Assembly (NCBI GenBank): GCA_035236585.1
Contig: CP141139.1
Coordinates: forward strand, 22,708,990-22,772,989
Source: Warburgia ugandensis
Lineage: Eukaryota > Streptophyta > Magnoliopsida > Canellales > Canellaceae
Direction of reading: 5' to 3'
DNA: 64,000 nt
Shown here: piece by piece, positions 31,501 to 44,249 of the stretch
How the letters are laid out: each line of letters starts with the position of its first letter
Numbering within the stretch: the first letter of the stretch is position 1
The notes under the pieces: generated by a model
Told to the model about the DNA's origin: nothing
Databases searched by the model: none
What the model saw: the letters and a program-made list of their open reading frames with translations, nothing else
Made by a program: the position numbers and the translations under genes

Positions 31501-32945
31501 AATGCTCATAGGAACTTTATGAAAGGTTGAGTTAAGGTCACCCTAATGGATGATGAACATGGTGATTAAGGGGGTTCTCTAATAGAGCCTCGCTCTTCCT
31601 GCACCTTCCGTTGATGTTTGTGAGGTCTAAATGTCTCCTTACATGAGGATTGAAGTAACCATTTTGTGTTCAAACATCCAGCTAGTAAACCTTCGCCAAT
31701 TTGATATAAGAGCAATTGTCTAGACTTGGATGAAATAAACTATCCTTAATCAGTGAAACATTAACTGATTGAGTAATAATAAAAAGAGCATAAAAGGTTA
31801 GTAAATTAGCTAATCTTAATAAAAATTGTAAATAAAATAAGGAAGATCAAATAAGATCCAAGAGAGGTCTTGAACGATCACAAACAAAAAGAAAAGAAAT
31901 ATAATGTAGATTGTAGTATGGGTTTACTTATAGTATAGATTGTGAACTTAGAAGGTTTGAAACCTTGATCATATATGATTCAAGGAGAGTTACGGCATCC
32001 TTCATAGGATAACCCAAATTTATGTAGAAAGAATACTTGTTTAGAGGAATAACTTTATACGTATGGTTTGACAGATGTATGAATCCAGACCATGATGGAC
32101 AACATGGAGTGAATACCACTTGAGATGTATGAATCAAGGCCATGATACCACTTTGAGGTAGGTGGATGTACAAGAATATATTAAGGATTCATGTGTATAC
32201 ATACATGATCTTCGTTTAAAATTATGGACCTTCATGATATAAGTATATTTGGTACCTTAGCATGATAATGATCCAACCACATGATCCAACTAAGTGAACC
32301 AACCCCATGATCTAATCCAACTAATCCAATCTAATGATTTAATCAAATGAGGTGAAAGTAATGAGATGTGTAGACTAAGGAAACCCTAAGAATAGTGCAT
32401 AGAAAATATTCTAGCCTTAGTTAAACAGACACATCGTTTGATATGTATAATGTATTTTACATACAAGCATGGTGGCTTGTGATTTGGTTTTACAGAGTCT
32501 TAGGACTGGGGATGCTATGCTAGGGAAGTTATGAGGGTTTGGCCACCTATTTCCTGAAACTTATATGATGGATACCATACCCAAGGAGAGGTTAAATGTC
32601 AGGTGGGGCAATCATGGGAAGGCTACCATTGTGATAGCCACGGTTCTGCCCATGTGAACCTGGAATTTGTTATTTCCACAATTGGTATCAGTGGATTATT
32701 ATGCAGTTAACTGGGCACTGTATGTATTGAGACTAAGATATAGTAGTCCTAATGTATTTTGCATTATGATGCACATATGATAGGCATAGTGAAATGCCAT
32801 GGCATGATGAGATGCCACTACATGAGTTCCTGGAAAGAAAATCCCCGTATGGTTGAATATTGATCTCCTAAGTGGAAGTATAGCTAGGGGAAGGAACAAG
32901 TTTTCAACAATCGTCACTATTTTAACTAATTTATCCTATACTACA
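28549..32945 (+). repeat. Right LTR of family 2, 3'-truncated
   Basis: Starts TGTAACACCCCTAAC after the polypurine tract and corresponds to the reverse strand of the solo LTR from 51,540 downward. The last shared bases are CCTATACTACA (ends 32,945); about 597 bp present in the left LTR (24,633-25,229) are missing and replaced by CACTA-derived sequence. It contains a T-run near 29,245 and an AT tract at 29,674-29,699. Confidence 0.85.
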
Positions 32946-33345
32946 ATGGGTCATCGACTTCCTCCAATCTAGTTTGAAATTGTTCTGGTCGTCTTGGAAG
33001 TCATTATATACACCTCGAAATATAGGTGTAGCTGTATTACTATATGCGCCACTTCCTACAGTGGCTTCCTTTTCATATACATATTTAGCCCTTACTGAGG
33101 GCCTATGAGGTATTCCCTCTCCACGCCACATCTAAGGGCAGCAACTTTCATCAACTCCATTAAAGCACAAATGTTCTCTCAACTCACCAATAGTAAGCTT
33201 TTTTAGGTTTCTACCTCTTGAGAATGGACATCGCATTCGATTACAATCTCCACCTGCCCTAAGTGCAAACTCTATGAACTTTTCTACTCCATCCTCATAT
33301 TCCCTTGATGATCTTTCTGCACACATCCAAACATATTTATCCATT
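32946..33345 (-). pseudogene. CACTA (En/Spm) transposase-associated domain fragment
   Basis: The minus frame from 33,344 reads MDKYVWMCAERSSREYEDGV then KFIEFALRAGGD, RCPFSRGRNLKK and ELREHLCFNGVDESCCP, followed by an in-frame TAG at 33,129-33,131 and MWRGEGIPHRP. This is the Transpos_assoc (TNP2 N-terminal) domain seen in plant CACTA transposases: M-D-x-x-W-M...F...A...RCPC..C.N......V..HL...G. One of the zinc-type cysteines is lost (RGR for a C-containing loop). It ends at the LTR junction with no transposase core after it, so it is a fragment. Confidence 0.8.
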
Positions 33346-36300
33346 TTGTCCAAAAGTTGAAGTTCAAATGTGTGTGCACTAAGACTTTTTTGGACATGAA
33401 AAGAATAATAATGTGAGTTAAGCATTTAACTAAATACTTGGTGTGCACATAAAATGTAGATACATGGTTAGCAAAAACATATATAATATAAATTAGAGGA
33501 GTCAACACTTTTCAAGTCTAGGATTGAGAAAAGTAAGAATGATGTAAAAACCTGACTAATCCATACACATAAATGTTCCACACACTAATCCATACATATG
33601 AATATATCACACAAATGCAAGAAGAAAAAAGATTCTATAGAAAAGGAATTTTATAGCCATAGACATCAAATAAAGTAAACATATGACAAAAAATAAGACT
33701 GAATACTATCCAATTGATATCAACAAAGAAAATACAAGTTTGGGACAAAGTGCATGCAAATCCAACCCAATGTTGAAGTTTTCGTCGAAGCGGTCGAGAG
33801 TCAAAAATTAAATGTTGAATTTTGTCTTCTAAAACATGAAAAATATAAGATGATATTCCAAAAATCATCTTATTGTTAATAATATAGTATACATTGTTAT
33901 ATAAAATGATTTTGTCAGAACTGTCTTGTAATATTATAATATATAAGAAAGTTGATCAAAATCATCTTAAAATTGTCTTGTTTTTTCTATCTTATAAAGC
34001 CCAAATTTTAGTAGTGCTTATAGTTAAACAAGTGGGAATTAGTTATCTAGATATGAGATATAAAGATGACATATATGCGCAATGCTGATGAATGTAAATA
34101 AAATGGTGCTTATGAAAGTTGGTATATTTTAAGAAAATCAAGAGATTTTGTTTTTGATTGAGTAAGAGTATTATCATAAGAGTAGTATAATTTTCAGAGA
34201 AAAAAACTGTAATGTAAATGAAATACATGTAATTTAACAATTATGGTAAATGAATCCATAGATTTACTAAAAAATATATAGGATAAAATTTTGTTTATTT
34301 AATTTTATTAATTATGTGTATGTTTTAAAGGTAAAAATAAGGAATAGATAAATCAGGTTGAGAAATTAAGTTAGGATAAACACTCAAAGTTGATTTTTAG
34401 ATTAATTGGGAAATTTTGAAACCAAATTTCCAAGGAAGAAGAGTAACTTAAAAATTTCATTAAGCTAAATTTCAAAGGAAAAATATAATTTAAAATATAA
34501 ATTGAGGTTAAATTTGGAAATTAGATAGGTCATTAGTAAGTGGAAGTTCTGGTCTAAGCCCCACCAAATCAAGTGGAAAAAATGCACCAAATTAGCTAGA
34601 AATGAAAAGAGTTCAATTTTAGAACTAGCTAGGGTATAAGTGTAAACAATTACCTCAATTAGCGTATAATTGTGAAATGTGAGGATGGTAGAGGGTTTTT
34701 ATTGGATACAGGAACTAGGGAACATCTAGATTAAAGGCTAGATGGGGGAGATCTTGCCAGCCATGCAGAAAAACCTTCCCATGGGAGCTGTCTGGTTCCA
34801 TGTGACACATATCCTACCCCACTTTCAAAACCTTCCTATGTGTAAAATGAAGAAAATGAGAAGGTTGGAATTTTGATTGGGATTGAGAGAGAGGGTGAGG
34901 ATGAAGTTTGCTGGAAGGGAGATTGATTTGGAGAGATAGTAGAGTGCATGGAAGACATGGAATTTGAAGGAGATCCAACAATGTATTGTTGGGTGAGCTA
35001 GACATGAGGCTCCTAGTTGAGTTGGAGCTCCACATAGACGTTTGGGAACCAGTAATGCATGACAGAAAACTAGCTAAAAGTCCGAGCCATTTAAGCTCTA
35101 TCAGGTGGGGGTTTCATTTTGGAAGAGTTCCTAATGCAGGTTTTGGTTTAGCCATGTTAAAAAGATAGTTCCTTTTTTTTTTTTTTTTTTAATGACTTGT
35201 GATGAGCTACATGCTACTGGTTCAACATGTAACCATGCTTTTTACTTCCTTAAGATTTCACTATTAATATCATTCATGATATTTTTGAGTTAGTTTTGAA
35301 TGCATGCCATCATAGAAGTATTCTTGACATATAATGCACTTAGAAGTGATGAAGGTTGGAGAATCACTTCTAACCTATCTGCATTTGCAGCAAGCACATG
35401 TTTTTCAACTCTTGCTCATTTGGCTAGTCCGAATGTGAATTTGTTGTGAATTCTTGATTTCTTGAAGTAATTACAACATCTTTAACATAGAAGCATGATT
35501 TAGATCTGACCATTCTTTATTAGAAATCAAAACTCCCAACTAGTTCTTCATGCTCTGCATATGGTATTGTATACAGTGAAAACAAGGAAACATTCATGTG
35601 CTTGAACATCCCAGAAAACCATCACCTTTGACAAATTTCTTTCTGGGTTATTTTAGTTGGTGATTTAACCTTGAAATATTTGAAATTTTAGCTGTTAGAT
35701 TTTGTATTTTGGTGCTACAAAGTGAAACAGGGACTAGGTGCACCCTAAGCAAGTAGATGGTGCCCAATTCCCCTTTGAAACTTTCAAACTTTAACATAAT
35801 GATGATGGAATAAAACTTGGGTCTTTAGTATTGCTTAATGCATAATGAGTGCAACTAGAATGCTACATAAAAATATTTTCTAAATCTACTAGTTTTGAGT
35901 GCGTTCACAAGGAGAAACAACACATTTTTCCCTATACAATCTGTGTAGGAAAATGGTGCAAGTTTTGTGTACCTAATTAAAGTCTTGGACCATGATTGGA
36001 AAATTAGTTAGAAATCCTAAGCAAACAATCAACAAGGGACTTACCTTCCTATAGGTATCAAATGGAGGAGTTGAAGAACACGAATCAAAATACAAACATC
36101 ATTTTCTTGCTTTAATTATGCAGGAAAATGATGCTTGAATTTTCATTTTTAATTGCAAATTAAGGGCTGGATTTGAATGTTTATAGAAACTTAGGATGAT
36201 AACTATCTTATATTAGTAAAACAAATTAGATTTCCTGACTAGTTTTGCAAAAAATTATTCAATGATTTCTTAGACAACATGGTGCTGGAAAATTTCAAAA

Positions 36301-36739
36301 TGTGGATGACGATGTTGAGATGTGGATAACTTAATATAGAAACTTGAGAATAACTAAGTTCCCAAATGTACTGGAATTTAAGAAACCTTAACATCTTTTG
36401 TGTTGGAAACATTAGAAATGTCAGAAAACCAAATATTGAAAGGCATTGAGTTTGAAATGTCTGTATACACCATGACTGTTGGAAAAGTCTAGTGGAGAAG
36501 GCTATTGGAATTCTTGAGTTCCATAGAATTCTAGTCCAAATTTTAAGTGTAAAATTTGAAGATAACTGAAATTCTTGAGTTCCACAGAATTCGAGCATCC
36601 AAAATTTCATGTGTAAAAATTGCACTTATAAGGAATTCTAAAAATTTTAGAATTTGTGTTAAAGGAAAATCTTTAAAATTTAAACATATTTAAGTTAGGA
36701 ATGTGACTACCACTAATGAACCTCCTTACTGATTATATA
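33346..36739. other. Unassigned AT-rich repeat-like DNA
   Basis: No coding domain recognised. The first few hundred bases may be the 5' leader of the CACTA fragment. A T-run lies at about 35,169-35,190. Text near 34,730-35,000 looks like a decayed LTR promoter region, but I found no second copy in the window. Confidence 0.35.
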
Positions 36740-37020
36740 AGGAATGTAAACAAACTTTTAAACTAAACTAAATGAGGGACAATAAGGTAATTTGTTTAGA
36801 AGGTGAGAAATTACCAAATTACCCCTAGGTTAGAGGAATTTTAGAATTCCTTAATAAAGAAAAGATTTGAAAAATCTTACTTTCAAAATTTTTCATGAAA
36901 ACCTATTAATATTACATTTCACTAGATGTTGAGCAATGTAAGAACAAACCTTGAACTGAAGTAAATGATGGACAAGAAGGTAATTTGTCTAGAAGGTGAG
37001 AAATTACAAAATTGCCCTTA
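36740..37020 (+). repeat. Two-copy direct repeat (88 bp, about 192 bp apart)
   Basis: 36,740-36,827 and 36,932-37,020 share ggtaatttgt-tagaaggtg followed by agaaatta-caaatt and ccct-a, with a matching front portion (aatgagggacaataag / aatgatggacaagaag). Probably a tandem duplication inside a decayed LTR. Confidence 0.6.
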
Positions 37021-37099
37021 AGCTATAATTTTTTATAATTTGGAGAACTAAGTAGTTCTATGAATGAAACCTCTTATGTTGATTCATTTAGACACAACC

Positions 37100-39014
37100 A
37101 CCTAAGTCTTACACTATACTAAAGCCTCATATGCCCTTGGACCATGCATCATTTCCTTGGGTCTTTTCAGCTAGGGCTTGACCATTGATGACATAGGGCA
37201 TTACAACCTGGTCTTATTATAGAAGATTATCTACAACTTAGTTAAAGGACATCCCTCCCTAAGCTAAGACTTGTATGAGGTGATCATTTTACTTTTAGTC
37301 TTGACAACCTATGTTCAACTAAGATATAGCTTTAGGTGACTTGTAGCTTTGACATAGTTTTCTAAAACTCACAATATTCATACCTCATGTAGCTAATATT
37401 AGTTTGCATACCCGACAGCCCCAGCTCTAAAAACTCAACATTACTAGGACACTAAAATGGAAGTTAGAAGAATATCCATTTATACTATGGGACAAAATAA
37501 TTATCATTAATACCCACAAGATAGTTGTTAAATGCAATGAACTCATAATTAGCACTAAAGGACTATTAAATTGAGGTGAAATGATAAACACATCAAGACA
37601 AAAAACATAAGTACTAAAATTTCAAAATGAAAATGAAGGCATGCATTCATGTAAGAAAGTCATGTGTTCCACGAACTTCATAAATAAGACAAAATCATTT
37701 AAAGTCATCGCAGTGGGTTAATAGTGGATTAACAAAATAATTCATACCACCAAACATAGGATGGCATTGCATGATACTCCATCACCTTCATGATTTGAAC
37801 AGATAGGTTTAAGGATTGGGCCAAAAAGATTGTTTATAGTGACATTTGGTGAATACCACTAATGTGGTGGTGAGCCATGAGATTTTAGATTTGTTTTATG
37901 AGCCATTGGTTTTGGATTTGTTGATATTTAGGAGGGTGCTCTATGAGTAACTATAGGTCCCTATGGATATAGATTTCATCAATGTTTTAGCTAGGCACTC
38001 TTGGAGTGTCCTAAGTCTTGGATCGCTAAATAGGTGCACTGAGTTGGTGTGCTATAAGTCCTAGAGACCCTATGCTAGTAGGTACAGTTGGTCACAAACC
38101 TCTGAGATGATATTGATACCAGCCCAGCGATGAAGGACAATATGCTACTGATGGTTTTGGTGGTAGGATGATATGTCACTGATGGTCCCTAGTGGCAGGA
38201 CTATATACCATTGTGATATGGAGCCATCAGTTTTTCGCGATAATGTGGGCATGGATTTATGCATTGAAAATTGAGGGTTATGTGCCTTGGTTCAACATGA
38301 TCTGATTTGACGGATTTGTTAGTTACTTTCAAACCTTATTAGCACTTTGAAATCATCAGTCTTTGTGGATCCTTATCACATATGTGTTGATCGCATTTTC
38401 TTTCAAAAACTATATATGTACTTATGTAAAGGTACACATACACTTATGCTATAGCATGCTCTATTTTAGGTGTTCCATTTGTATTAATTTTTCTTCCTAT
38501 CATGAACTGTTGTTTTGCTCACCCCCTACAACCGACATTTCAGGTGATACTCTAGGTAGCATGAGAGCGAGAGACTCAGGGAAGGAAAACGTACCTGGAT
38601 CAGGCTAGCTGTGAGGAGAACATGCTTTTTGGTGTAGTTTCTTTTGATAGAATCTATGTGCATGATTTCATTTTGAGTATTGTACATAACTTAAGACTTA
38701 TGTTGACACTTTGGATAACTATATTATGATTGTCCTTAGTTAATCAAATGGATGGTGACTTAAATTGTGATTGTATGGTAGATCTTGTGGCATGCATCTC
38801 TAACCATTTTTAGGTTAGATGACTAATATTTTACTTATATGTGAAGGTTTCTTAGTAACCCCAAGGATGAATTTGATGAATTTCAAATCTACCTATATGT
38901 ATTAACACCCAAATCTTGTTTTTCAAAAAAAAAGAAAAAGAAAAAAAGAAAATTTCACTGCTTTTCAAATTAAAATAAATAAAAGTTTGACAAAAAAACT
39001 TGGGATGTTATAGT
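37100..39014 (+). repeat. Decayed gypsy LTR, 3' part (third element, left LTR)
   Basis: The stretch has the layout seen near the 3' end of the other long gypsy LTRs here (tgctcaccccctacaaccg then ttcaggtg near 38,517-38,545) and ends ACTTGGGATGTTATAG near 39,014, comparable to GGGTCGTGACAG and CCATCATAG at the other LTR ends. The primer site that should follow is not readable. The 5' limit is a guess. Confidence 0.45.
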
Positions 39015-39764
39015 AAAATTATACAACGAGTATTTTAGTTTATACAAAGATATAAGATATACTTGTGTAAACCTAATTATGGAATTGGCTGACCTTAAGC
39101 TTTTTTTTAAAAAGAACTATTTGACTTTAAGTTGAAAATTTTGATGACTAACAACAAAATTGAGGTAGACAAAAGATAGAAAATGATCTTATATTATGAA
39201 TTAATAATGAAATATGGAAAATAAGGAAGATTACACAAATAATAATGAATAGTTAAGAGATTGTGATACCTAATAATTGTTGAGGAAAAATGAAGCTATA
39301 CTAATGATTAAGAAACGACAATTAGGAAGATAGATAGAAAAAATCAGATACATTACTATATGGGAAGAAATAATAGAAAAATAATGATTTACTAACAAGT
39401 AAAGTTAGAGTATCAGAGTGCGCAGTGAAATTAACTTTTATTGCTTGAAATAGACAAAACAACTACATTAATAAAGTGTGTAAACATTCAGAGTTTGAAG
39501 TTGTGAATCATATGAATCTTAAGGAGTTATGAGAACATAACTTGACAATGAGATGAGGATGTTGCTAAAAATTATCTAAAAGATAACATGAAAAAGAATT
39601 TCAAAAAACAAAGACCATTTTATTGGTCATAATATTATGGCAACATTGATCTGTTGAAAAATCCACTTAGGAGAATAAGGATGAAATGAGAAGAACTCAT
39701 CTAGACATTCAATTAGATACATAATGACTATTTCGAGGATGAAATTTCTTTAAGGGACAAAGGA
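39015..39764 (+). other. Interior remnant of the third gypsy element
   Basis: About 750 bp without coding capacity, ending with ATTTCGAGGATGAAATTTC and a purine tract (taagggacaaaggat), the usual context of a gypsy polypurine tract. Most of gag-pol is deleted. Confidence 0.5.
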
Positions 39765-40097
39765 TGTAACTCCACTAATTTTTATTTCATTTTATGAATA
39801 GAAATGAGAAATACTAAATTAAAATCTCAAGATTTTAATTTTTGATGGATGACTAATGAAAGACATGGAATTGACCTTTGAAACATCTATGTTTGCAACA
39901 TACATAGAAAAATGATTCCAATGATACTAAGTATGTTGAAATTGGAAGGTATATGGAAAATTCATAATTATTTTAATTAAAGCATTTAATTTAAATTAAA
40001 CAAAGGAAAATTGATAAATTCACTTTAGATGGGACCAACTGACATCATAAATAGTTCTTGTGGCTATATATGTCAATGATAAATGCAAGTCATGGTC
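39765..40097 (+). repeat. 5' part of the right LTR of the third gypsy element
   Basis: Starts TGTAACTCCACTAATTTTT after the purine tract. Text such as ccaatgatactaagtatgtt resembles ccaatgccactaagtacgct at the same distance in the family 2 LTR (28,860), so the families are related. It is cut by the CACTA-like element. Confidence 0.5.
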
Positions 40098-41788
40098 CTT
40101 ATTTTAGTTTAGTGGGAAATGTTTTTTGGTTCGAGAATACTTTTAAAGTCAGTTATAAAAAATGACTTTAAAAGCTCCAACTTAAAGTCATTTTCTAACA
40201 AATGACTTTAAAGGTCACCACTTTTAAAGTCATTTTAGAAAAAAACTTTAAAATGCCCTATTTTAGTTTAGTGTAAAAAATTTTGGGCGATAGAAGACTT
40301 TTGAAGTCAGTTATGAAAAAAGACTTCAAAAGCACCAACTTTTAAGTCATTTTTTAAAAACTAACTTTAAAATTCATATTTTCTTTTTAAATAGGATGAT
40401 GCCAACTCAAATATTTTTTTGTACCTTTCAATGTTCTTCAACTTGCGAGGGGAATGACCGCCTCCTCCTCTGATTCTTTTGTCTCTCTCTATGCTATTCC
40501 CCTTTTGTCGTCCATTTTGGAGATTTTGAATGTTTGTCTCATGATAACCATGGTAAGACTACTAAACCATCTTATTATCATCCATGACTTTTCTCAGTAA
40601 TAACTTTTGATTTGCATATTGTAGATGAAGCGAGTTTTCTCACTACAGATATGGGATTAAGATCTTGGTTAAATCGTTGTGATTCTAGCCAAAATTGTAC
40701 CATTTCATTATAAACAACAACTACTTCTCTATATAACCCTCAATATTGGAGAAAGGGTGAGCTTTACAGAGTTCTTATTCAAAATTTGGGTTTAATGAAT
40801 GAGGGAAACTTAGAGTGTGCAAATAAATGGGTATGTGTACTGACCTTTAAATGATGTGAATATGGAGGTTTTCTTTTCATTGATATGCATGTGTTCTTCT
40901 AGTTTTCATTATCCTATTGAAGTGTGTGTGTCTATATATATATATATATATTTATGGGATGAATGAGGGGAAGTTCTAGTGTGGAAGTAAATGAGTATGT
41001 GTATAACATTTGCATGACATGAATGTGTTATGGTTTCTTTTATCAAGTCTTTCCAAGATAGATGTGGATGAATTATGAATTTGGATGTTTTATACCCTAC
41101 CATTGAAGCGATCGTATGTTTCTTTTTCATGTGTATAAAGATTGTGACAGTAATGTAACATATGGTACATTGAATGTATGCATAAATACAGGCAATGATT
41201 GCAACGTAAACAAAGGAAGAAAAAGGAACTTTTAAAGTCGTCCTAAAATAAAAGACTTTAAAACACCATTTTAGAGTCATTTTAAAATAATAACTTTAAA
41301 AATAGAAATGCTTAGAGTTGTTCTGCAAAAAATGACTTTAAAAAAGGCCACTTTTAAAGTGGTTCTAAAAAAATAATGTAAAAAACACCTATTTTTTTTG
41401 TTTTCATTTTAAAGCTGTTCTAAAAAAATGATGTAAAAAACACCTGTTTTTGAAGTCATTTTGAATTTTTTTTTTTTATAAAAATCATTCTGAAAAAAAA
41501 TGATTTCAAAAATTGAAAATTTTAAAGTCGTTAGGCCATTTTTAAAGTCCCTTTTTTTTTTTTATCCAAACGACTTAAAAGGGCTGATTTTTAAAGTCTT
41601 TTTTTTGGAAAGACTTTAAAAATGGCCACTTCTAAACTCTTTCTTTTTTAGAATGACTTTAAAAATGGTAGTCTTTATAGTTGTTTTGTAACTGAAACTT
41701 ATAAAATCATTTATTAACTAACTTCTTTTCTTATTAATTTTAAAGTTAGCTCGATAGAAGTCGCTTTGGTTACCAACTTGTATTAGTG
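40098..41788. mobile_element. Probable non-autonomous CACTA element with subterminal repeat arrays
   Basis: Two clusters (40,120-40,380 and 41,220-41,700) contain many direct and inverted copies of a short AACTTTAAAGTC-type motif separated by A/T runs. The core between them is unrelated and has no transposase. The right end, read inward on the minus strand, is CACTAATACAAGTTGG at 41,788. Left end unclear: there is a tandem duplication of about 150 bp (40,098-40,254 and 40,255-40,376). Dense subterminal repeats with a CACTA end fit En/Spm, but the left terminus and 3-bp duplication are not shown. Confidence 0.45.
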
Positions 41789-41829
41789 TTTTTCACTAAC
41801 TTAAATGTCTCCAGTGTAGTAGTTGTCCT

Positions 41830-42250
41830 AAAAGGGTAGGTGAAGGTAGCTTGTTGTAGTCCTCAGGTACTACGGGGATTTAGTTGTAGCCAGAGTATCT
41901 ATCAAGAAAGTAGTAATAACTATGACTAACTAGCCTTTCTAACATTTGGTCAATGGATGAAAGAGGAAAGTGGTCTTTCCTTGTGATCGAGTTTAGTATT
42001 TGGTAATCAATATAAACTCTCCATTTGATGGTCATTCGAGCGGGGACTAACTCATTATCCTCATTTTAGATTACTATTACTTTGCACTTCTTGAGGAGTG
42101 AGCTGACCCAAGTGTTATTAGATATAGGGTATATGACACTAATATCTAATAGTTTAAGCACTTCATCTCTACCTACCTCTTTCATATTAAGGTTTAGTCG
42201 TCTATGTTTTCCTAGATGGTTTAACATTTTCTTCTAGGTAAATTGTAGGC
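41830..42250 (-). pseudogene. Athila-like reverse transcriptase, N-terminal fragment
   Basis: The minus frame shows EVLKLLDISVIYPISNNTWV, ENNELVP-type EDNELVPARMTIKWRVYIDY and NSITRKDHFPLSSIDQMLER, then YFLDRYSGYN. These are the fingers region and first motifs of gypsy RT as in Athila elements. The catalytic YXDD part is absent, lost at the 41.8 kb junction. A TAA lies within. Confidence 0.78.
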
Positions 42251-42259
42251 ATGCACACA

Positions 42260-43000
42260 GCAGGGCCAATCCCTTTGATGTCCATTATGGCCCACCCTAA
42301 CGCTGTCTTGTATTCTCTGAGAACATCAAGAAGCATACCTTCCTATTCTTTATCTAGATCTGAAGCTATGATTACAAGTAAGAATTCATCTAGTTCTAAA
42401 TATGAATATTTTAAATTTTCTAGTAGTGGCTTAAGGACCAAGGTAGGTGGATTTTCTACTAATGGTAATGGGACAATATTTGAAGGTAGAAGAGCTTCTA
42501 GTAGAGGGCTCCATTTGGAGGTATCTATGATAGGTGCAACATCTAAAAGATTATCTACCTCTTCAAAGGATTTTTTCCACATCAAAGCCATAGTTAGAGT
42601 GTGCTAGGCATGCCTCAAGTTGGTGTAGAATAGACAATCTTGTAGTAGTATCTTGAATTAGACCTTCAATTAAATTTACTACACAGGAATCATCTAGGTC
42701 TAGATGCTAATGATTGTCATTAAGAACATTGAGCTTGACTTTCATATCGTCAAAGGATAATTTCATCACACCATTTCTATAGTTGATGATAGCATTAGAC
42801 GTTGCCAAAAATGGATGTCCATGAATTACTTGGAACTGATTATCAGGGTATGACACAAGCTAGGTACCTAGGACAATAAAATCTAGAGGGAAGTAAAATT
42901 GGTCCTCCTACCTTAAAACATCTACAACCATACAACATAGAATCTTTATTGATCTATCTGCTAACTATAATGTGGTATTGGTTGGTTTAAGGTCATGGAG
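42260..43000 (-). pseudogene. Athila-like protease and linker, broken
   Basis: The minus strand reads DFIVLG then HGHPFLATSNAIINYRNGVM and KLSFDDMKVKLNVLN (42,715-42,890), matching the C-terminal half of gypsy protease (I-LGRPFLATA consensus). Downstream lies the linker typical of Athila with KPLLENLKYSYLELDEFLLV at 42,390-42,450. Several stops. The catalytic D-T/S-G triplet is not clearly readable. Confidence 0.7.
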
Positions 43001-44249
43001 CTTTAGTTGCTCATTAATAGAGAATGTAATAGGTTAACACTAGCCCCTATCTAGTAATGCCTACGAATGACATGGTTTCCAAAAACATTATTGATAGTAG
43101 GGCAACTTGGATCTCTAAACTTAGGAGGGGTTTGGTGTTGAATGAAAGAGCTCACCTGCTCGATGAGAAAGGCTTTCCTTTGCACATTAAGCTTGCACTT
43201 TTAGGTGCAGAGCTCTTCAAGAAAATTAACATATGCAGGGATATCTTTAATAGCATTGAGTTCCCTTCTTATCCTTGTTTAATAATTGAGGGAATGGGGC
43301 TTTAGGCACGTAAGTTGCCTCCACTATAGGCTCAGATGGAGTAGGAGATTTCTATCTTTTCTCTTCTTCCTATCTTTTTGCTGGTTCATTCTCCTCTAAA
43401 GTTTTTCTTAGCCTGCACTACCTTATTATCAACTTGACAACCACTCTTAAGGGTAGTGATAGACTTTGCCCACTCATGGGATCTTTGGGTGTGTGAATTG
43501 GACCCTATTTCAAACTATCCATTAGGGTTTGGAATTGGCTGACTAGGATAGTGTCCCTTTCCTCTCTCATTCAAAACAGCGAACAACTAGCTCATTTGCA
43601 TTTCGAATTTGGCACTAGCTTAGGAATTTATAGTTGATCGTTTTTTACTCTCATTTTGGATATTGTGTAAGGCCTTATTAGTCTCCTCTTATTTCTTAAG
43701 AAGCAATTCTATACTATCCTAAACTAATGGTTTCTTTGGTTGTTAAGAATGCTTAAAAGTAGGTGCTACAGGGGAGCTGTAGCGGAGTTGAAGCTTTAGG
43801 AAAGCTTAGAGCACGATGTTCATAGATGGACCTCCTTGGTAATTGTTCTTTGACCATGAGAAGTTAGGATGCCTAACCCATCATGGATTATAGGTCTTAG
43901 AGTATTCGTTATTGTTAGTACTGCATTATCATTCATTGCATTCACCTATTTCAAAATATGTTCAATGTACACACTATTAGATGGACAAGTTATGGTTAAA
44001 TGTGCCGTTGTAAAAAGAATATCACAAATCACTTATGGACATTTCATGGAGCACTTCCAACCATGAAGGCATTTGGTTGGGTAGTAATTTTTTGGAACAT
44101 ATTTCTTACCTTGTCCACTCGTCTTACGAAGGAGTTTAATTTTTAAGACATATCTATGGTCACTCCTATTTGATACAAGCCTCCTTTCTTTTGAGGTAGT
44201 GTATTTCTCTTTCTTATTGGAATAATCCCATTTCTAGGAAATTTTAGCT

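Larger units (their letters stand above)
23987..32945 (+). mobile_element. Truncated gypsy element with very long LTRs (family 2)
   Basis: Left LTR remnant 23,987-25,229, primer site 25,232-25,243, interior 25,230-28,548, polypurine tract 28,536-28,548, right LTR 28,549-32,945. The left LTR lacks its 5' part and the right LTR lacks its 3' part. Together they rebuild an LTR of about 4,990 bp, agreeing with the intact solo LTR at 46,604-51,540 (4,937 bp). The interior has no coding capacity. Both outer boundaries are abrupt joins to other sequences, so no target duplication remains. Confidence 0.85.
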
